From CAZEHO01 sp964511945 (GTDB lineage Bacteria > Actinomycetota > Acidimicrobiia > Spongiisociales > UBA11373), in the NCBI GenBank assembly GCA_964511945.1, contig CAZEHO010000006.1:46350-110349 (forward strand): a stretch of DNA of 64,000 nucleotides, in the 5' to 3' direction. Below the pieces are notes generated by a model. That model was not told the DNA's origin. It was given only the letters and a program-made list of their open reading frames with translations, and ran no database searches. Position 1 is the stretch's first letter, and every line of letters begins with the position of its first letter. The translations under genes were made by a program, and so were the position numbers. Of the stretch, positions 15,552 through 23,419 are shown piece after piece.

Positions 15552-16331
15552 CTAGGAACGCCGTTCGGCGACAGCACGAACCGCCCACAACGCGGCGGCT
15601 CCCCAGAGCACGCCGGCGACGGCACCGGCGATCAGGTCGGCGGCGGTGTGGACTCCGAGCAGGTAGCGGGAGACGGTCACCGCGACGGCCCAAACCGGGA
15701 TGACCGTGACGCCGACCCGGAGCCTCCAGCCCTGCATCCAAGCGAGCCCGAAGCCAGCCCACATGGTGGCGAAGGCGACCGCAGTGGTGGTGTGGCCGGA
15801 GGGCAGGGCATACCCGGCCTCGTGGATCCAGTGGTCGCGCACCAGATCCGAGAGTTCGGGTGTTGTCTGCGGCGTGAGGCGGTCCGCGAGCAGGGAGCGC
15901 CGTTCGTCCTTGTTGCCGAGCGCATAGAAGGCATCTCCATCGGCGACCTCGGGACCGAGGGTGCCGGCCTCGGCGAGTTCGACGATGTTCGGCCGGGGCA
16001 CTCCGATGGCTTCCTTGACGACGGACTCGTTGAGCAGGCCGTTCCCGGCGAGGACGACCAGCATCGCCAGGATGAGAGTGCCGGCCTCGACCCCGCGGCG
16101 GCGTCTGCTGATGCCGGGCCGGGTGAACGCCATTACGACGGCCGCGGCACAGATGAGCGGCATCTGGGTCCAGTACGCGGTGTCGGAGATGCGGACCATG
16201 ACGTCGGCGAACCAGGTGTCGAGGGCGATGTCCGGGAGCAGGCCGATCAGAGCAATGGCAGCCAGGACCGCGCCGAGCACGGCGGAGAGCCGGCGCCACA
16301 GGTGGGGGTTCCCGCTCGCAGTGACGGACAC
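15552..16331 (-). CDS. PAP2-family (type 2 phosphatidate phosphatase-like) membrane phosphatase
   Basis: A 259-residue integral membrane protein with about six hydrophobic segments. The phosphatase motifs appear in order: KEAIGVPRPN (motif 1, KxxxxxxRP), PSGHTTTAVA (motif 2, PSGH) and SRYLLGVHTAADL (motif 3, SRxxxxxH). The active site would face outside, removing phosphate from lipid or isoprenoid substrates such as undecaprenyl diphosphate. The GTG at 16331 is chosen because GGGAGG sits 4-5 bases upstream and the first helix follows directly. The longer upstream frame is antisense to the next gene. It diverges from the lipoprotein gene at 16455. Confidence 0.9.
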   Translation of the reverse strand: MSVTASGNPHLWRRLSAVLGAVLAAIALIGLLPDIALDTWFADVMVRISDTAYWTQMPLICAAAVVMAFTRPGISRRRRGVEAGTLILAMLVVLAGNGLLNESVVKEAIGVPRPNIVELAEAGTLGPEVADGDAFYALGNKDERRSLLADRLTPQTTPELSDLVRDHWIHEAGYALPSGHTTTAVAFATMWAGFGLAWMQGWRLRVGVTVIPVWAVAVTVSRYLLGVHTAADLIAGAVAGVLWGAAALWAVRAVAERRS

Positions 16332-16454
16332 CGGACCTCCCTCGATCGGCTCACCCGATGCTATCGAGGCGCGCCGGCCGGTCGCAGATGTGACAGACGT
16401 CCCTTGAGCCGGACTCTCCTCGGGCGCACGATGGCAGGGTCCAGGAGGTGCCGG

Positions 16455-17546
16455 ATGATGAGGATGCTCCGCTGGTGGGCCGCGTTGCTGATTCTGTTCC
16501 TGGTCGCAGGAGTGACAGGCTGTGGCGACGATGACGCAAAGCCTCCGGGGGTCCCGGGACCCTTGCCGTCGACTTCGGCTCCGGCTCCGCCGCCTGATTC
16601 GACCCGCCCGGCACCGACGCTGCCCGCAACGACGGTGGCCGAGGCCACGAGCGTTCCGACGGTTGGGGGTGGCGGGGGACCGGTGGTCGACCTCTTCTAC
16701 GCAATCCACGTGCATACGCAGAACGAATGGGCGCCCTTCCGGGATCCAGAACTTACGGATCTCGATGTGACGGCAGCCGAAGGGTTTGTCACCCACATCG
16801 AGGCAATCGCCGGCACCCTGGAGGCGCACGGCGCCAGGGGAAGCTTCCACTTCACGTTCGGAACTGCAGCCGGACTCTGCACCCTCGATCCGGCCTACTT
16901 CGATGACCTCGCAGCCCGCGGGCACGAGATCGGCATCCACGCTCACACAAATCAGTTCCTGCTCCGCGCCGCGATCGAGATGGAGTTGACGTGCGGACGG
17001 GCGATCGGCACCGGCTCCGGGCTGGCGGCGATGGCCGGTGGTCCCGATGGCTCGACCGACGCGACGCTCGGGGAATCGCTGCAGGTGTTTCGGGATGTCG
17101 GGGCAACGCAGTTGCTGGTCAACATGTCGGACCATTGCGGCTCGGTTTCGAGTGGAGGCAATGCGATCGAGCCGTGGCAACCCGCGGGCAGCGACGTCTG
17201 CACCGACGACGGAGCCGGGATCATCATGATCGACCAGGCGCCGCTGCAGTACGTCATCACCGATGGAGCGCCGGCGGATGTCTTCGCGGAGGCGGAGTTC
17301 TCGACGCTCGCCGGACTGGCGGAGGCGGCGGTGGCGGAGGCTGCCACCCTGCCGGTCGACAGCGTTGCCGTGTGGGGTTTCGTCACCCACACGAACGAGT
17401 ACGTGATCGGTGCGTCGGCGGAGGCCGCACCCCAACAGGCGGCACTGAACGGACTCGACCTACTGCTGGGCCGGTTGGGTTCACTCGTCGGCGCCGGTCG
17501 TGCTCGCTGGTCGACCGGCGCCGAGATCGCAGCTCGGGTGGGGTGA
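16455..17546 (+). CDS. Secreted lipoprotein with polysaccharide-deacetylase-like features
   Basis: A 363-residue exported protein. The signal peptide (residues 1-23) ends in the lipobox LVAGVTGC, so it should be anchored by a lipid on Cys23. A Pro/Ser/Thr-rich linker follows to about residue 75. The folded part has FYAIHVHTQNEWAPF and GHEIGIHAHTNQF, reminiscent of the His/Asp metal strands of NodB-type deacetylases, but the canonical pattern is not complete. An alternative is a divergent TIM-barrel hydrolase. The ATG at 16455 has AGGAGG upstream at 16443-16448. The role is probably at the cell surface and the substrate is unknown. Confidence 0.75.
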   Translation: MMRMLRWWAALLILFLVAGVTGCGDDDAKPPGVPGPLPSTSAPAPPPDSTRPAPTLPATTVAEATSVPTVGGGGGPVVDLFYAIHVHTQNEWAPFRDPELTDLDVTAAEGFVTHIEAIAGTLEAHGARGSFHFTFGTAAGLCTLDPAYFDDLAARGHEIGIHAHTNQFLLRAAIEMELTCGRAIGTGSGLAAMAGGPDGSTDATLGESLQVFRDVGATQLLVNMSDHCGSVSSGGNAIEPWQPAGSDVCTDDGAGIIMIDQAPLQYVITDGAPADVFAEAEFSTLAGLAEAAVAEAATLPVDSVAVWGFVTHTNEYVIGASAEAAPQQAALNGLDLLLGRLGSLVGAGRARWSTGAEIAARVG

Positions 17547-17549
17547 GGG

Positions 17550-17921
17550 CTACCCGACCAGGTCCATCTGGAGGAAGTCGCTGATCCCGAGCCGGTCGGG
17601 CGGCATCGGGGTGCCGTCGGCAACCAGGCGCTCGGCCTCGGTCCGTGAGATGAGGCGCGGGGAGGTGAGGTCGTAGCCGGTGCCGTTCTTCAGGACGGAG
17701 GCGGAGCCTGCCGCGAGGGCGTTCTTCACCCAATCGGAGTCCGGCCCGTACATCGGGAAGAACACGAACCCGCCGTCGACACGGTGGGCGTCCATCGGGG
17801 TGCGATAGATCCGGCCCGAGGAGCGGCCCCGGTGGGTGAGGACCGGCCGCTTCCCCCGCTTGAGTTCGGCCTTGTTGAAGGTGTGCTTGTTGACTCGGGC
17901 GATCCACTTGGGAACCGGCAT
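17550..17921 (-). CDS. Deazaflavin (F420)-dependent nitroreductase-family protein (DDN/DUF385)
   Basis: A 123-residue single-domain split beta-barrel protein. The segments PVLTHRGRSSGRIYRTPMDA and GFVFFPMYGPDSDWVKNALA are typical of the DDN family, which uses F420 or flavin to reduce quinones or nitro compounds. Length and motif order match the family. Its promoter overlaps TetR operators shared with the divergent repressor at 18014, so it should be induced by the repressor's ligand. It converges on the lipoprotein gene with only 3 bases between stops. Cofactor use is inferred from the family. Confidence 0.88.
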   Translation of the reverse strand: MPVPKWIARVNKHTFNKAELKRGKRPVLTHRGRSSGRIYRTPMDAHRVDGGFVFFPMYGPDSDWVKNALAAGSASVLKNGTGYDLTSPRLISRTEAERLVADGTPMPPDRLGISDFLQMDLVG

Positions 17922-17946
17922 GGGTAACTCCTGGTCAATGTCCTGT

Positions 17947-17986
17947 ACTTACGACGTAAGTTTACATACAGTGTAAGTTATGTCAA
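17947..17986 (-). promoter_or_regulatory. TetR operators overlapping the nitroreductase promoter
   Basis: On the minus strand TTGACA (17981-17986), a 16-base spacer and TAAACT (17959-17964) form a promoter towards the nitroreductase gene. Two inverted repeats lie on it: ACTTAC-GAC-GTAAGT (17947-17961) and TTACA-TACAG-TGTAA (17962-17976). The same half-site (GTAA/TTAC) and spacer length occur at 11974-12026. The region is AT-rich and sits between divergent genes. Confidence 0.65.
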
Positions 17987-18013
17987 TCGGAAATCACACG
18001 CGAGAGGTCGGAA

Positions 18014-18682
18014 ATGACGGCAGACGAAACCACACCGCAGCGGCGCACTCCGCTGAACCGCGATCGCATCGTCGTCGCCGCCGTTGAGTTCGCCGATCGT
18101 GAGGGCCTCGACGCGTTGTCGATGCGCAAGCTGGGTCGCGATCTCGGGGTCGAGGCGATGTCGCTGTACAACCACGTGGCCAACAAGGACGACCTGCTCG
18201 ACGGGATGATCGATGTGATCGTCGAACTGATCGGCCTGCCGGATCCCACCGCCGATTGGAGGCGGGCCATGCGCGACCGTGCGATCTCGGCGCGAGAGGT
18301 ATTGCGGCGGCATCCGTGGGCGACCAGGGTGATGGAGACCCGGACCACCCCTGGGATCGCGACCCTCCGGTACTACGACGCCGTGCTCGGGATTCTGCGC
18401 GGTGCGGGATTCCCGTTGCAGCTGGCGATGCACGCCTTCTCCGCGACGGATGCCTATGTCTACGGCTTCACGATGCAGGAGATCGATCTGCCGTTCGACA
18501 ACGCCGAGGAACTCGAGGCCATCGCTGCAGACCTGCTCGCGCAGCTCGAGGGCATGGACATGCCACACCTCGCCGAGGTCACGCGGTTCACGATCGCCGA
18601 GGGCCATGAAGGTCTCACCGGTTTCGAGTTCGGACTCGACCTGATCCTCGACGGGTTCGAGCGGGCCCGCGGGTCAGCCTGA
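18014..18682 (+). CDS. TetR-family repressor with TetR_C_1-type ligand domain (paralogue of 11260-11961)
   Basis: A 222-residue repressor. The DNA-binding segment KLGRDLGVEAMSLYNHVANK is nearly the same as in the TetR at 11260-11961. The C-terminal half shares the HPWATRVMETRTTPG and EFGLDLILDGFERA motifs, so the two arose by duplication. It diverges from the nitroreductase-type gene with operators between them. The ATG at 18014 follows a short GAGG-containing leader. The gene tail overlaps the end of the decayed lipoprotein gene on the other strand by 9 bases. Cross-binding to the other repressor's operators is plausible. Confidence 0.92.
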   Translation: MTADETTPQRRTPLNRDRIVVAAVEFADREGLDALSMRKLGRDLGVEAMSLYNHVANKDDLLDGMIDVIVELIGLPDPTADWRRAMRDRAISAREVLRRHPWATRVMETRTTPGIATLRYYDAVLGILRGAGFPLQLAMHAFSATDAYVYGFTMQEIDLPFDNAEELEAIAADLLAQLEGMDMPHLAEVTRFTIAEGHEGLTGFEFGLDLILDGFERARGSA

Positions 18683-19229
18683 TTCTGCCCGGGGGCAGCC
18701 GAAGGCGACCTTCACCACCTCGATCTTCGCCGGCCAGCCAGGGTGTTGCTTCGAAGCCTTCACCTTCCCGGGTGGCATCGAACTCCTCCTGACTGGAGCG
18801 GCAGAACACCCACACCTCCTCGAGGATCGCATCGGCGGCCCGTCCCTCCGGAGTGTCCACCTACTGCCGGTGATCGTCGATGGTGTCCCAGTCGGCCACC
18901 GTCGCCGCCAGCGCCTCGTCGGCTGCGGTGATCCTGGTGAAGACGTCGAGGGCGGTGGTGTGCTGGTCGAGCAGGCGCTCCGGCGGCTTCAGGTCCTGGA
19001 TCCCCTCGAGGAACTGTTCTCTGACGTCAAGGCGGCCGTCCCAGTAGTCGAGGGCACGGGCGACGGTCGGGGCTTCCGACAACCACTCGGTATCGAGGAC
19101 TGCGAAGTCGGCCTCCATCTCGGCGGCCAGACCCTCGACGGATTCCGCTTACTCGGTGAGCGTGGGCTCGCCCGATCCGCAGGCGGCAGTGAGGAATACG
19201 AGTCCGGCGATTGCCGCCGCTCGGCGCAT
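18674..19229 (-). pseudogene. Decayed lipoprotein gene with two in-frame stops and a frameshift
   Basis: The frame begins with a clear lipoprotein signal peptide (RRAAAIAGLVFLTAACGSGE). It then meets TAA after PTLTE (19150-region), continues as ESVEGLAAEMEADFAVLDTE to DDHRQ, meets TAG at 18861-18863, and continues as VDTPEGRAADAILEEVW. Near 18720 the coding potential moves to another frame that ends PAKIEVVKVAFGCPRAESG. All pieces read as one small lipoprotein of a type I associate with Acidimicrobiia-like actinobacteria (this association is from memory). Both stops sit where Tyr would be expected, one substitution away. It lies 5 bases downstream of the quinone-reductase gene and was probably its operon partner. 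Confidence 0.75.
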
Positions 19230-19234
19230 GAGTG

Positions 19235-20212
19235 CTACTCCGTGATCTCGATGATGATCTTCCCGCTGGCGTGGCCCGAACCGATGCGGGCGAAGGCATC
19301 GGCAGCCTGCTCGATCGGATAGGTGGCCTCGAGCACCGGTGACACGGTTCCATCCTGGATCCACGTGCCGAGGAGATCGAGGTCCGCCGCGTTGGCCACC
19401 CCCACGAAGATGCGGTTCTTCCTCCGACTGAATGGAGACATCACCATCGCCCCGAGGATCCGGAAGAGGGGTCCGAACCACGTGCCGCCGGCGGTGCCGT
19501 TGCTCGGCAGCAGGGTCCCGCTCGGCTTCAGCGCTCCGCGCAGGGCTCGGAGGGTGTGATTGCCGGCGTTGTCGAGGATGACGTCGTAGCGCCCGGTTCC
19601 TTGGGTGAAATCCTCTGCCGTGTAGTCGATCACGTGGTCGGCGCCGAGTGACCTCACGAGGTCGATCTTCCCGGTGCTGCACACCCCGGTGACTTCCGCA
19701 CCGAGAGCCTTGCCGATCTGGATCGCGAACGATCCGACTCCGCCGGAGGCTCCGTTGACCAGGAGCTCGGTTCCCGATCCGACCTTCCCTTGGTCGCGCA
19801 ATCCCTGCAGCGCCGTCGAACCCGACACGGGCACTGCGGCGGCCTGGTCGAACGTCACTCCGTCGGGGATGTGGGCGATGCGTTCGGCCCTGGCGGCGGT
19901 GAACTCTGCCAGGGTGCCCCGGCACTCCCCGAACACCCGATCGCCGGGGGCGAACCCGGTGACCTTGCTGCCGACTGCCTCGACGATGCCGGCCGCATCA
20001 TGGCCCAGCGGGCGGTTTCTCGGCCTCGGCAAGCCCGTGCCGAGGCGGAACACGTACGGTCTGCCGGTCAGTTGGAGCCAATCGCCGGCGTGGATGGCGG
20101 CGCGCCGGACCGCGATCAGCACTTCGCCGTCCTTGGGCGTCGGACGTTCGAGATCGCGGGTCTCGAGGACGTCGGCGGGCTGCCCGTATCTGCTCGGAAC
20201 AACGGCTTTCAT
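19235..20212 (-). CDS. NAD(P)H quinone oxidoreductase-like medium-chain dehydrogenase (paralogue of 12058-13086)
   Basis: A 325-residue zinc-free medium-chain reductase. GHDAAGIVEAVGSKVTGFAP lies in the catalytic half and NGASGGVGSFAIQIGKALGA in the NADPH-binding half. The LDNAGNHTLRALR segment parallels LDNAGNRPWRRTKR in the copy at 12058. Like that copy it would reduce quinones or enones in the cytoplasm. The start MKAVVPSRYG at 20212 is clear and supports the shorter start (12115) for the paralogue. A decayed lipoprotein gene follows 5 bases downstream. No palindromic operator is obvious upstream. Confidence 0.9.
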   Translation of the reverse strand: MKAVVPSRYGQPADVLETRDLERPTPKDGEVLIAVRRAAIHAGDWLQLTGRPYVFRLGTGLPRPRNRPLGHDAAGIVEAVGSKVTGFAPGDRVFGECRGTLAEFTAARAERIAHIPDGVTFDQAAAVPVSGSTALQGLRDQGKVGSGTELLVNGASGGVGSFAIQIGKALGAEVTGVCSTGKIDLVRSLGADHVIDYTAEDFTQGTGRYDVILDNAGNHTLRALRGALKPSGTLLPSNGTAGGTWFGPLFRILGAMVMSPFSRRKNRIFVGVANAADLDLLGTWIQDGTVSPVLEATYPIEQAADAFARIGSGHASGKIIIEITE

Positions 20213-20317
20213 CGGTCCTCCGTGGGCGGTGGTGCCATCTGAACCCTAGATCGGGTGCAGAGCGGCTTCTCCGGTGGCCAACGTCGCCGGCCACTGTCGA
20301 GGAGGCAGGCTGTGGAG

Positions 20318-20903
20318 ATGTCCGGATGGCTCCTGATTGCCGGGTTCGTGGTGTTCATGGCGGGCGCCGGGGCATGGAAGCTCGAATACCAGCTACCGCT
20401 GCCGGAGCGGCTACCCACCTCGATGCGGATCGCGGGCGTTTGCGGTGGATCCACTCGACGATGGTGGTCGCGATGATCCTCACGCCGGCCGGGCTCGGTG
20501 GGATCGCTGCGGGTTCCGGCCATCCGGCCGTCTGGGCCGCCGCGGTGGCCTGTGCCCTCGGTTCGGTGTTCTGGGTGATGCAACTGACGTTCCGGCTGAC
20601 GGTGCAGGAACGGGTCGCGGCGCGGGTCGCGGGCGGCGGTGACGTTCCCGATTGGTTCGCGCTCCTGGAGTCGTGGGTGGGTCTCGGACATCGGATCCAC
20701 ATGCTCGCGTCGTACGCGTCGGCGATCGCGCTCACATACGGCCTGGCCGAATCGGATGCCATCGCCGAATGGCTGGCATGGGCCGGTGCCATCTGGGAGC
20801 GGCATGGTTCGCCGGGTACCTGTTACCGCGGATCCGGTTCGCCTTCGAGCCTCCGTTCTGGGCGCATGTGTTCACCTTCGCCGTTGGGATTGCAGGTCTC
20901 TAG
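20318..20903 (+). pseudogene. Integral membrane protein gene split by two frameshifts
   Basis: Coding potential moves through three frames. It starts at ATG 20318 (SGWLLIAGFVVFMAGAGAWK) with GAGGAGG upstream. It moves by one base near 20420 to a frame encoding DADRGRLRWIHSTMVVAMIL and two further helices. It moves again near 20795 to a frame ending RIRFAFEPPFWAHVFTFAVG at TAG 20901-20903. Each change fits a single-base deletion. The joined product would be about 195 residues with five to six membrane segments and no family that I recognise. Sequencing error cannot be excluded. It lies between the quinone reductase and an SDR gene. Confidence 0.65.
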
Positions 20904-20927
20904 CCACCGGTGTGGTAGAACCGCGAC

Positions 20928-21731
20928 ATGGCGCCACGGCTGCTCGACAAGGTGTGTGTGATCACCGGCGCCACCGGGATGGCCGCCGCATCGGCTCGAG
21001 CCGCCGCTTCCGAGGGTGCGATCGTGTGGATCGTCTCCCGCGACCCGGAGGAGATCGAAGCGCTCGAGCGCGAGATCATCGCTGCCGGGGGCCGCGCCGG
21101 CTCCCATTCGGCCGATCTGCGCGACGAGGATGCAACCGCGGCCGCGTTCGATGCATGCGTCGAGCATCTCGGCCGGATCGACGGGTTGTTCGCGGTGGCC
21201 GGGGCCAGCGCCCGCAACGAGGGTGACGGGCCCGCCGATGAGGCACCGCTCGAAGGTTTCCTGGCCGCCTACGACTACAACGCAGTTCCCGCCTTCCTGG
21301 CGGCCCGCAGTGCGGTGCGGGCGATGCTTGCCCGGGATCCCAACGATTCGGGTGTGCGAGGGTCGATCCTGCTGATGTCGAGCGTACTGGCCGACCACCC
21401 GGCGGCGCTGTTCTCCACCCACGGGTATGCCGCCTCCAAAGGAGCGGTCAACTCGCTCGCCCGGGCGATGGCCGCCCGTTACGCCGCCGACGGGATCCGG
21501 GTGAACGCAGTGGCGGCCGGCCTGGTGGCGACCCCCATGTCGGCCCGGGCTCAGGCCGATCCGCGAAGTGTTGCCTATGCCGCCACCAAGCAGCCGCTGG
21601 CGCATGGACTGCTGCCCGCCGAGGCCGCCGCCGATCTTGCCGTGTTCCTGCTGTCCGACGAGTCCCGCTACCTCACCGGGCAGGTGATCGCGCTGGACGG
21701 CGGGTGGTCGGTGACGGAGGGCCGGGTTTAG
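20928..21731 (+). CDS. Short-chain dehydrogenase/reductase with a degenerate glycine motif
   Basis: A 267-residue classical-type SDR. The active-site Tyr and Lys are in THGYAASKGAV and the catalytic Ser is in LLMSSVLADH. The C-terminal LTGQVIALDGGWSV is the usual SDR ending. The cofactor loop reads TGATGMAAASAR, so the TGxxxGxG pattern has lost two glycines, which is unusual and may alter cofactor binding. Its stop overlaps the stop of the ROK kinase gene on the other strand by 4 bases. Position next to the sugar locus suggests a sugar or polyol substrate, but it could belong to the redox region on the left. Confidence 0.85.
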   Translation: MAPRLLDKVCVITGATGMAAASARAAASEGAIVWIVSRDPEEIEALEREIIAAGGRAGSHSADLRDEDATAAAFDACVEHLGRIDGLFAVAGASARNEGDGPADEAPLEGFLAAYDYNAVPAFLAARSAVRAMLARDPNDSGVRGSILLMSSVLADHPAALFSTHGYAASKGAVNSLARAMAARYAADGIRVNAVAAGLVATPMSARAQADPRSVAYAATKQPLAHGLLPAEAAADLAVFLLSDESRYLTGQVIALDGGWSVTEGRV

Positions 21732-22636
21732 GCGCCGGCGGCGTCCATCGCTAGGACGGCTGCGCCCACCGCACCGGCCTCCGATCCGAAGTGAGCCGGC
21801 CGGATGTCGATGAGGCCGTCATCGACCAGCGTGGCGTGCTTCCGCACCGTTGCCCTGATCGGATCCAGGATGGCGTCGCCGGCCGCCGCCCAGCCGCCGC
21901 CGATGACGATGCGATCGGGCCCGACGACGTGCACGACGTTGGCGAGAGCGATGCCCAGATAGCGAGCCGCGGTCTCCACTGCTTCGGCGCACCTCGGCTC
22001 CCCGGCGGTCAGGCCGTCGAAGACCTCCTTCACCGTGTCCTTGCCCGCCATTCCCGCCAGCACGTCGGAGCGTGACATGGCCTCGGCGCAACCGAGGTTG
22101 CCGCAGCCGCAGAGGTTGCCTCCAGGCTGCACGGTCTGGTGGGCGATCTCGCCGGCGCATCCGGTGGTGCCCATGAACAGCTTGCCGTCGATCATGAGAC
22201 CGCCGCCGATCCCCGTGCCCAGTGTCAGGGCGGCGAGTATGCGGGCCCCTCTGCCGGCGCCGAGGCGGCCTTCTGCCAGTGTGAAGGAGCGGGCATCGTT
22301 GAGCATGCTGATCGGCCAGTCGAGGCCTTCCTCGAGGAGATCCCGCAGCCGCACCCCGCGCCACTGGCCGGGGAGGTTGGTGAAGATCTCCACCACGCCG
22401 TCGGCGTCGAACAGTCCGGGCGTGCCCATCCCAAACCCGGCGAACGGCCCCTCTGCCCGCTCTTTGTCGCGGAACGTGCTCATCAGCCGCTCGAGAACGA
22501 GTTCGTGCCCGTCGTCGCCGCCGGTGGCCACAGAATCGACCGACAGAATCTCGGAGTCACCCTCTCCGGCCTCGAGGACGATCATCTTCGTGTTGGTGGC
22601 GCCGAGGTCGACGCCGAGGAACCGTCTGGTGGTCAC
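21728..22636 (-). CDS. ROK-family sugar kinase (glucokinase or N-acetylhexosamine kinase type)
   Basis: A 302-residue kinase. The phosphate-binding N-terminal motif is GVDLGATNTK and the ATP/catalytic segment is LTLGTGIGGGLMIDG. The ROK zinc signature is CGCGNLGCAEAMS with His in AGEIAHQTV. It lacks a DNA-binding domain, so it is an enzyme, phosphorylating glucose, GlcNAc, ManNAc or a similar sugar in the cytoplasm. The GTG start overlaps the stop of the GntR gene by 4 bases. Co-operonic placement with that regulator and the nearby nagA/nagB genes favour an amino sugar, which remains inference. Confidence 0.9.
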   Translation of the reverse strand: MTTRRFLGVDLGATNTKMIVLEAGEGDSEILSVDSVATGGDDGHELVLERLMSTFRDKERAEGPFAGFGMGTPGLFDADGVVEIFTNLPGQWRGVRLRDLLEEGLDWPISMLNDARSFTLAEGRLGAGRGARILAALTLGTGIGGGLMIDGKLFMGTTGCAGEIAHQTVQPGGNLCGCGNLGCAEAMSRSDVLAGMAGKDTVKEVFDGLTAGEPRCAEAVETAARYLGIALANVVHVVGPDRIVIGGGWAAAGDAILDPIRATVRKHATLVDDGLIDIRPAHFGSEAGAVGAAVLAMDAAGA

Positions 22637-23343
22637 GGGACTCCCGTTTCGTCGTTGTACATCATCACCTCGAAGAGGTATCGGTCGGCGGCGTAGCGGG
22701 TCTCTGTGTGTTCCAGTGGCCGGCCCATCTCGTCGTAGATCACCCGCCGCTCACAGAGAACTACTCCGTCGGAGCCGAGGTCCAACAGCCGCCGCTCCCG
22801 GGCGGTGGCCCTTCTGGCCTCGACGGTCGCCGATGCTCGCGTCGGGTTCCGGTCCTCAGCGGCGAAGGCGCTGTGGAGGGAGCCATCGCCGAGAGTCTCG
22901 ATCACCCTGGCACAGTCGGGTGCGAGCACCGCTCGCTCGATTGCCATCGGAACTCCGTCCGCCAGGCGGATTCGCTCCAGGATGCCGACACCCTCGCCCG
23001 GAGCGATCTGAAGGGCGGCGGCGTCGTCCGCGCCGGACGGGGTGTGCTCGGAGTGAAGGGTCTGGGAGCTGGCCTTCATGCCGCGGCGGCGCATGCTCTC
23101 CGTGAACGACAGCGCGGAGCCGAGGAGGCGGGGGACCGGACGGGAGCTGACGAAGGTTCCTGTACCCCGCTTGCGATGGAGAAGATGCTCCTGCTCGAGG
23201 GTTTGCACGGCGTGGCGGGCGGTCATCCGGCTCACCCCGAAGCGCCGGCACAACTCGGCTTCCGACGGCAAGCGATCACCCGGCTCCCTGTCGGCGACGA
23301 GGGTGCGCAGATACTCGGCGATCTCCTCGTAGCGCGCCGTCAT
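22633..23343 (-). CDS. GntR/HutC-family repressor with UTRA domain (DasR/NagR-like)
   Basis: About 236 residues. The winged helix-turn-helix at the N terminus (LPSEAELCRRFGVSRMTARH, HRKRGTGTFV) is followed by a UTRA effector domain (LLGSALSFTESMRRRGMKAS; YLFEVMMYNDETG at the end). In this family the effector is often a phosphorylated amino sugar. A 14-base palindrome of DasR/NagR type lies 39 bases upstream, between this gene and the divergent SIS gene. A second similar site lies at 44147. The start at 23343 fits the domain, and an ATG at 23355 is also possible. Neither has a clear ribosome-binding site, so a leaderless message is possible. Confidence 0.9.
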   Translation of the reverse strand: MTARYEEIAEYLRTLVADREPGDRLPSEAELCRRFGVSRMTARHAVQTLEQEHLLHRKRGTGTFVSSRPVPRLLGSALSFTESMRRRGMKASSQTLHSEHTPSGADDAAALQIAPGEGVGILERIRLADGVPMAIERAVLAPDCARVIETLGDGSLHSAFAAEDRNPTRASATVEARRATARERRLLDLGSDGVVLCERRVIYDEMGRPLEHTETRYAADRYLFEVMMYNDETGVP

Positions 23344-23381
23344 GGCGACGAGCATACCGATCGTCGCCGGGTGCTAGCTTG

Positions 23382-23395
23382 CTTGTCTAGACAAG
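23382..23395. promoter_or_regulatory. DasR/NagR-like operator palindrome
   Basis: CTTGTCTAGACAAG is a perfect 14-base palindrome between the divergent GntR and SIS genes. Its core GTCTAGAC equals the centre of the DasR/NagR consensus (ACTGGTCTAGACCAGT-like). The GntR/UTRA protein encoded beside it is the natural ligand. It would control both directions and is closely matched by the site at 44147-44158. Confidence 0.75.
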
Positions 23396-23419
23396 TTGTC
23401 GATCGGCTTGGAGGATGCC

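Noticed and set aside
15249..16454. Upstream extension of the lipoprotein frame
   Set aside because: It runs antisense through the PAP2 gene. The signal peptide with ribosome-binding site at 16455 marks the real start.
16332..17435. N-terminal extension of the PAP2 frame
   Set aside because: It is antisense to the lipoprotein gene. GTG 16331 with GGGAGG upstream and the first helix directly after fits better.
18674..19229. Stop-codon recoding in the lipoprotein frame
   Set aside because: The stops are TAA and TAG, not a selenocysteine TGA. No pyrrolysine system is seen, and a frameshift is also present, so gene decay is simpler.
23396..23419. TTG start for the SIS-domain gene
   Set aside because: It lies inside the palindromic operator. 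GTG 23420 has a proper GGAGGA site.
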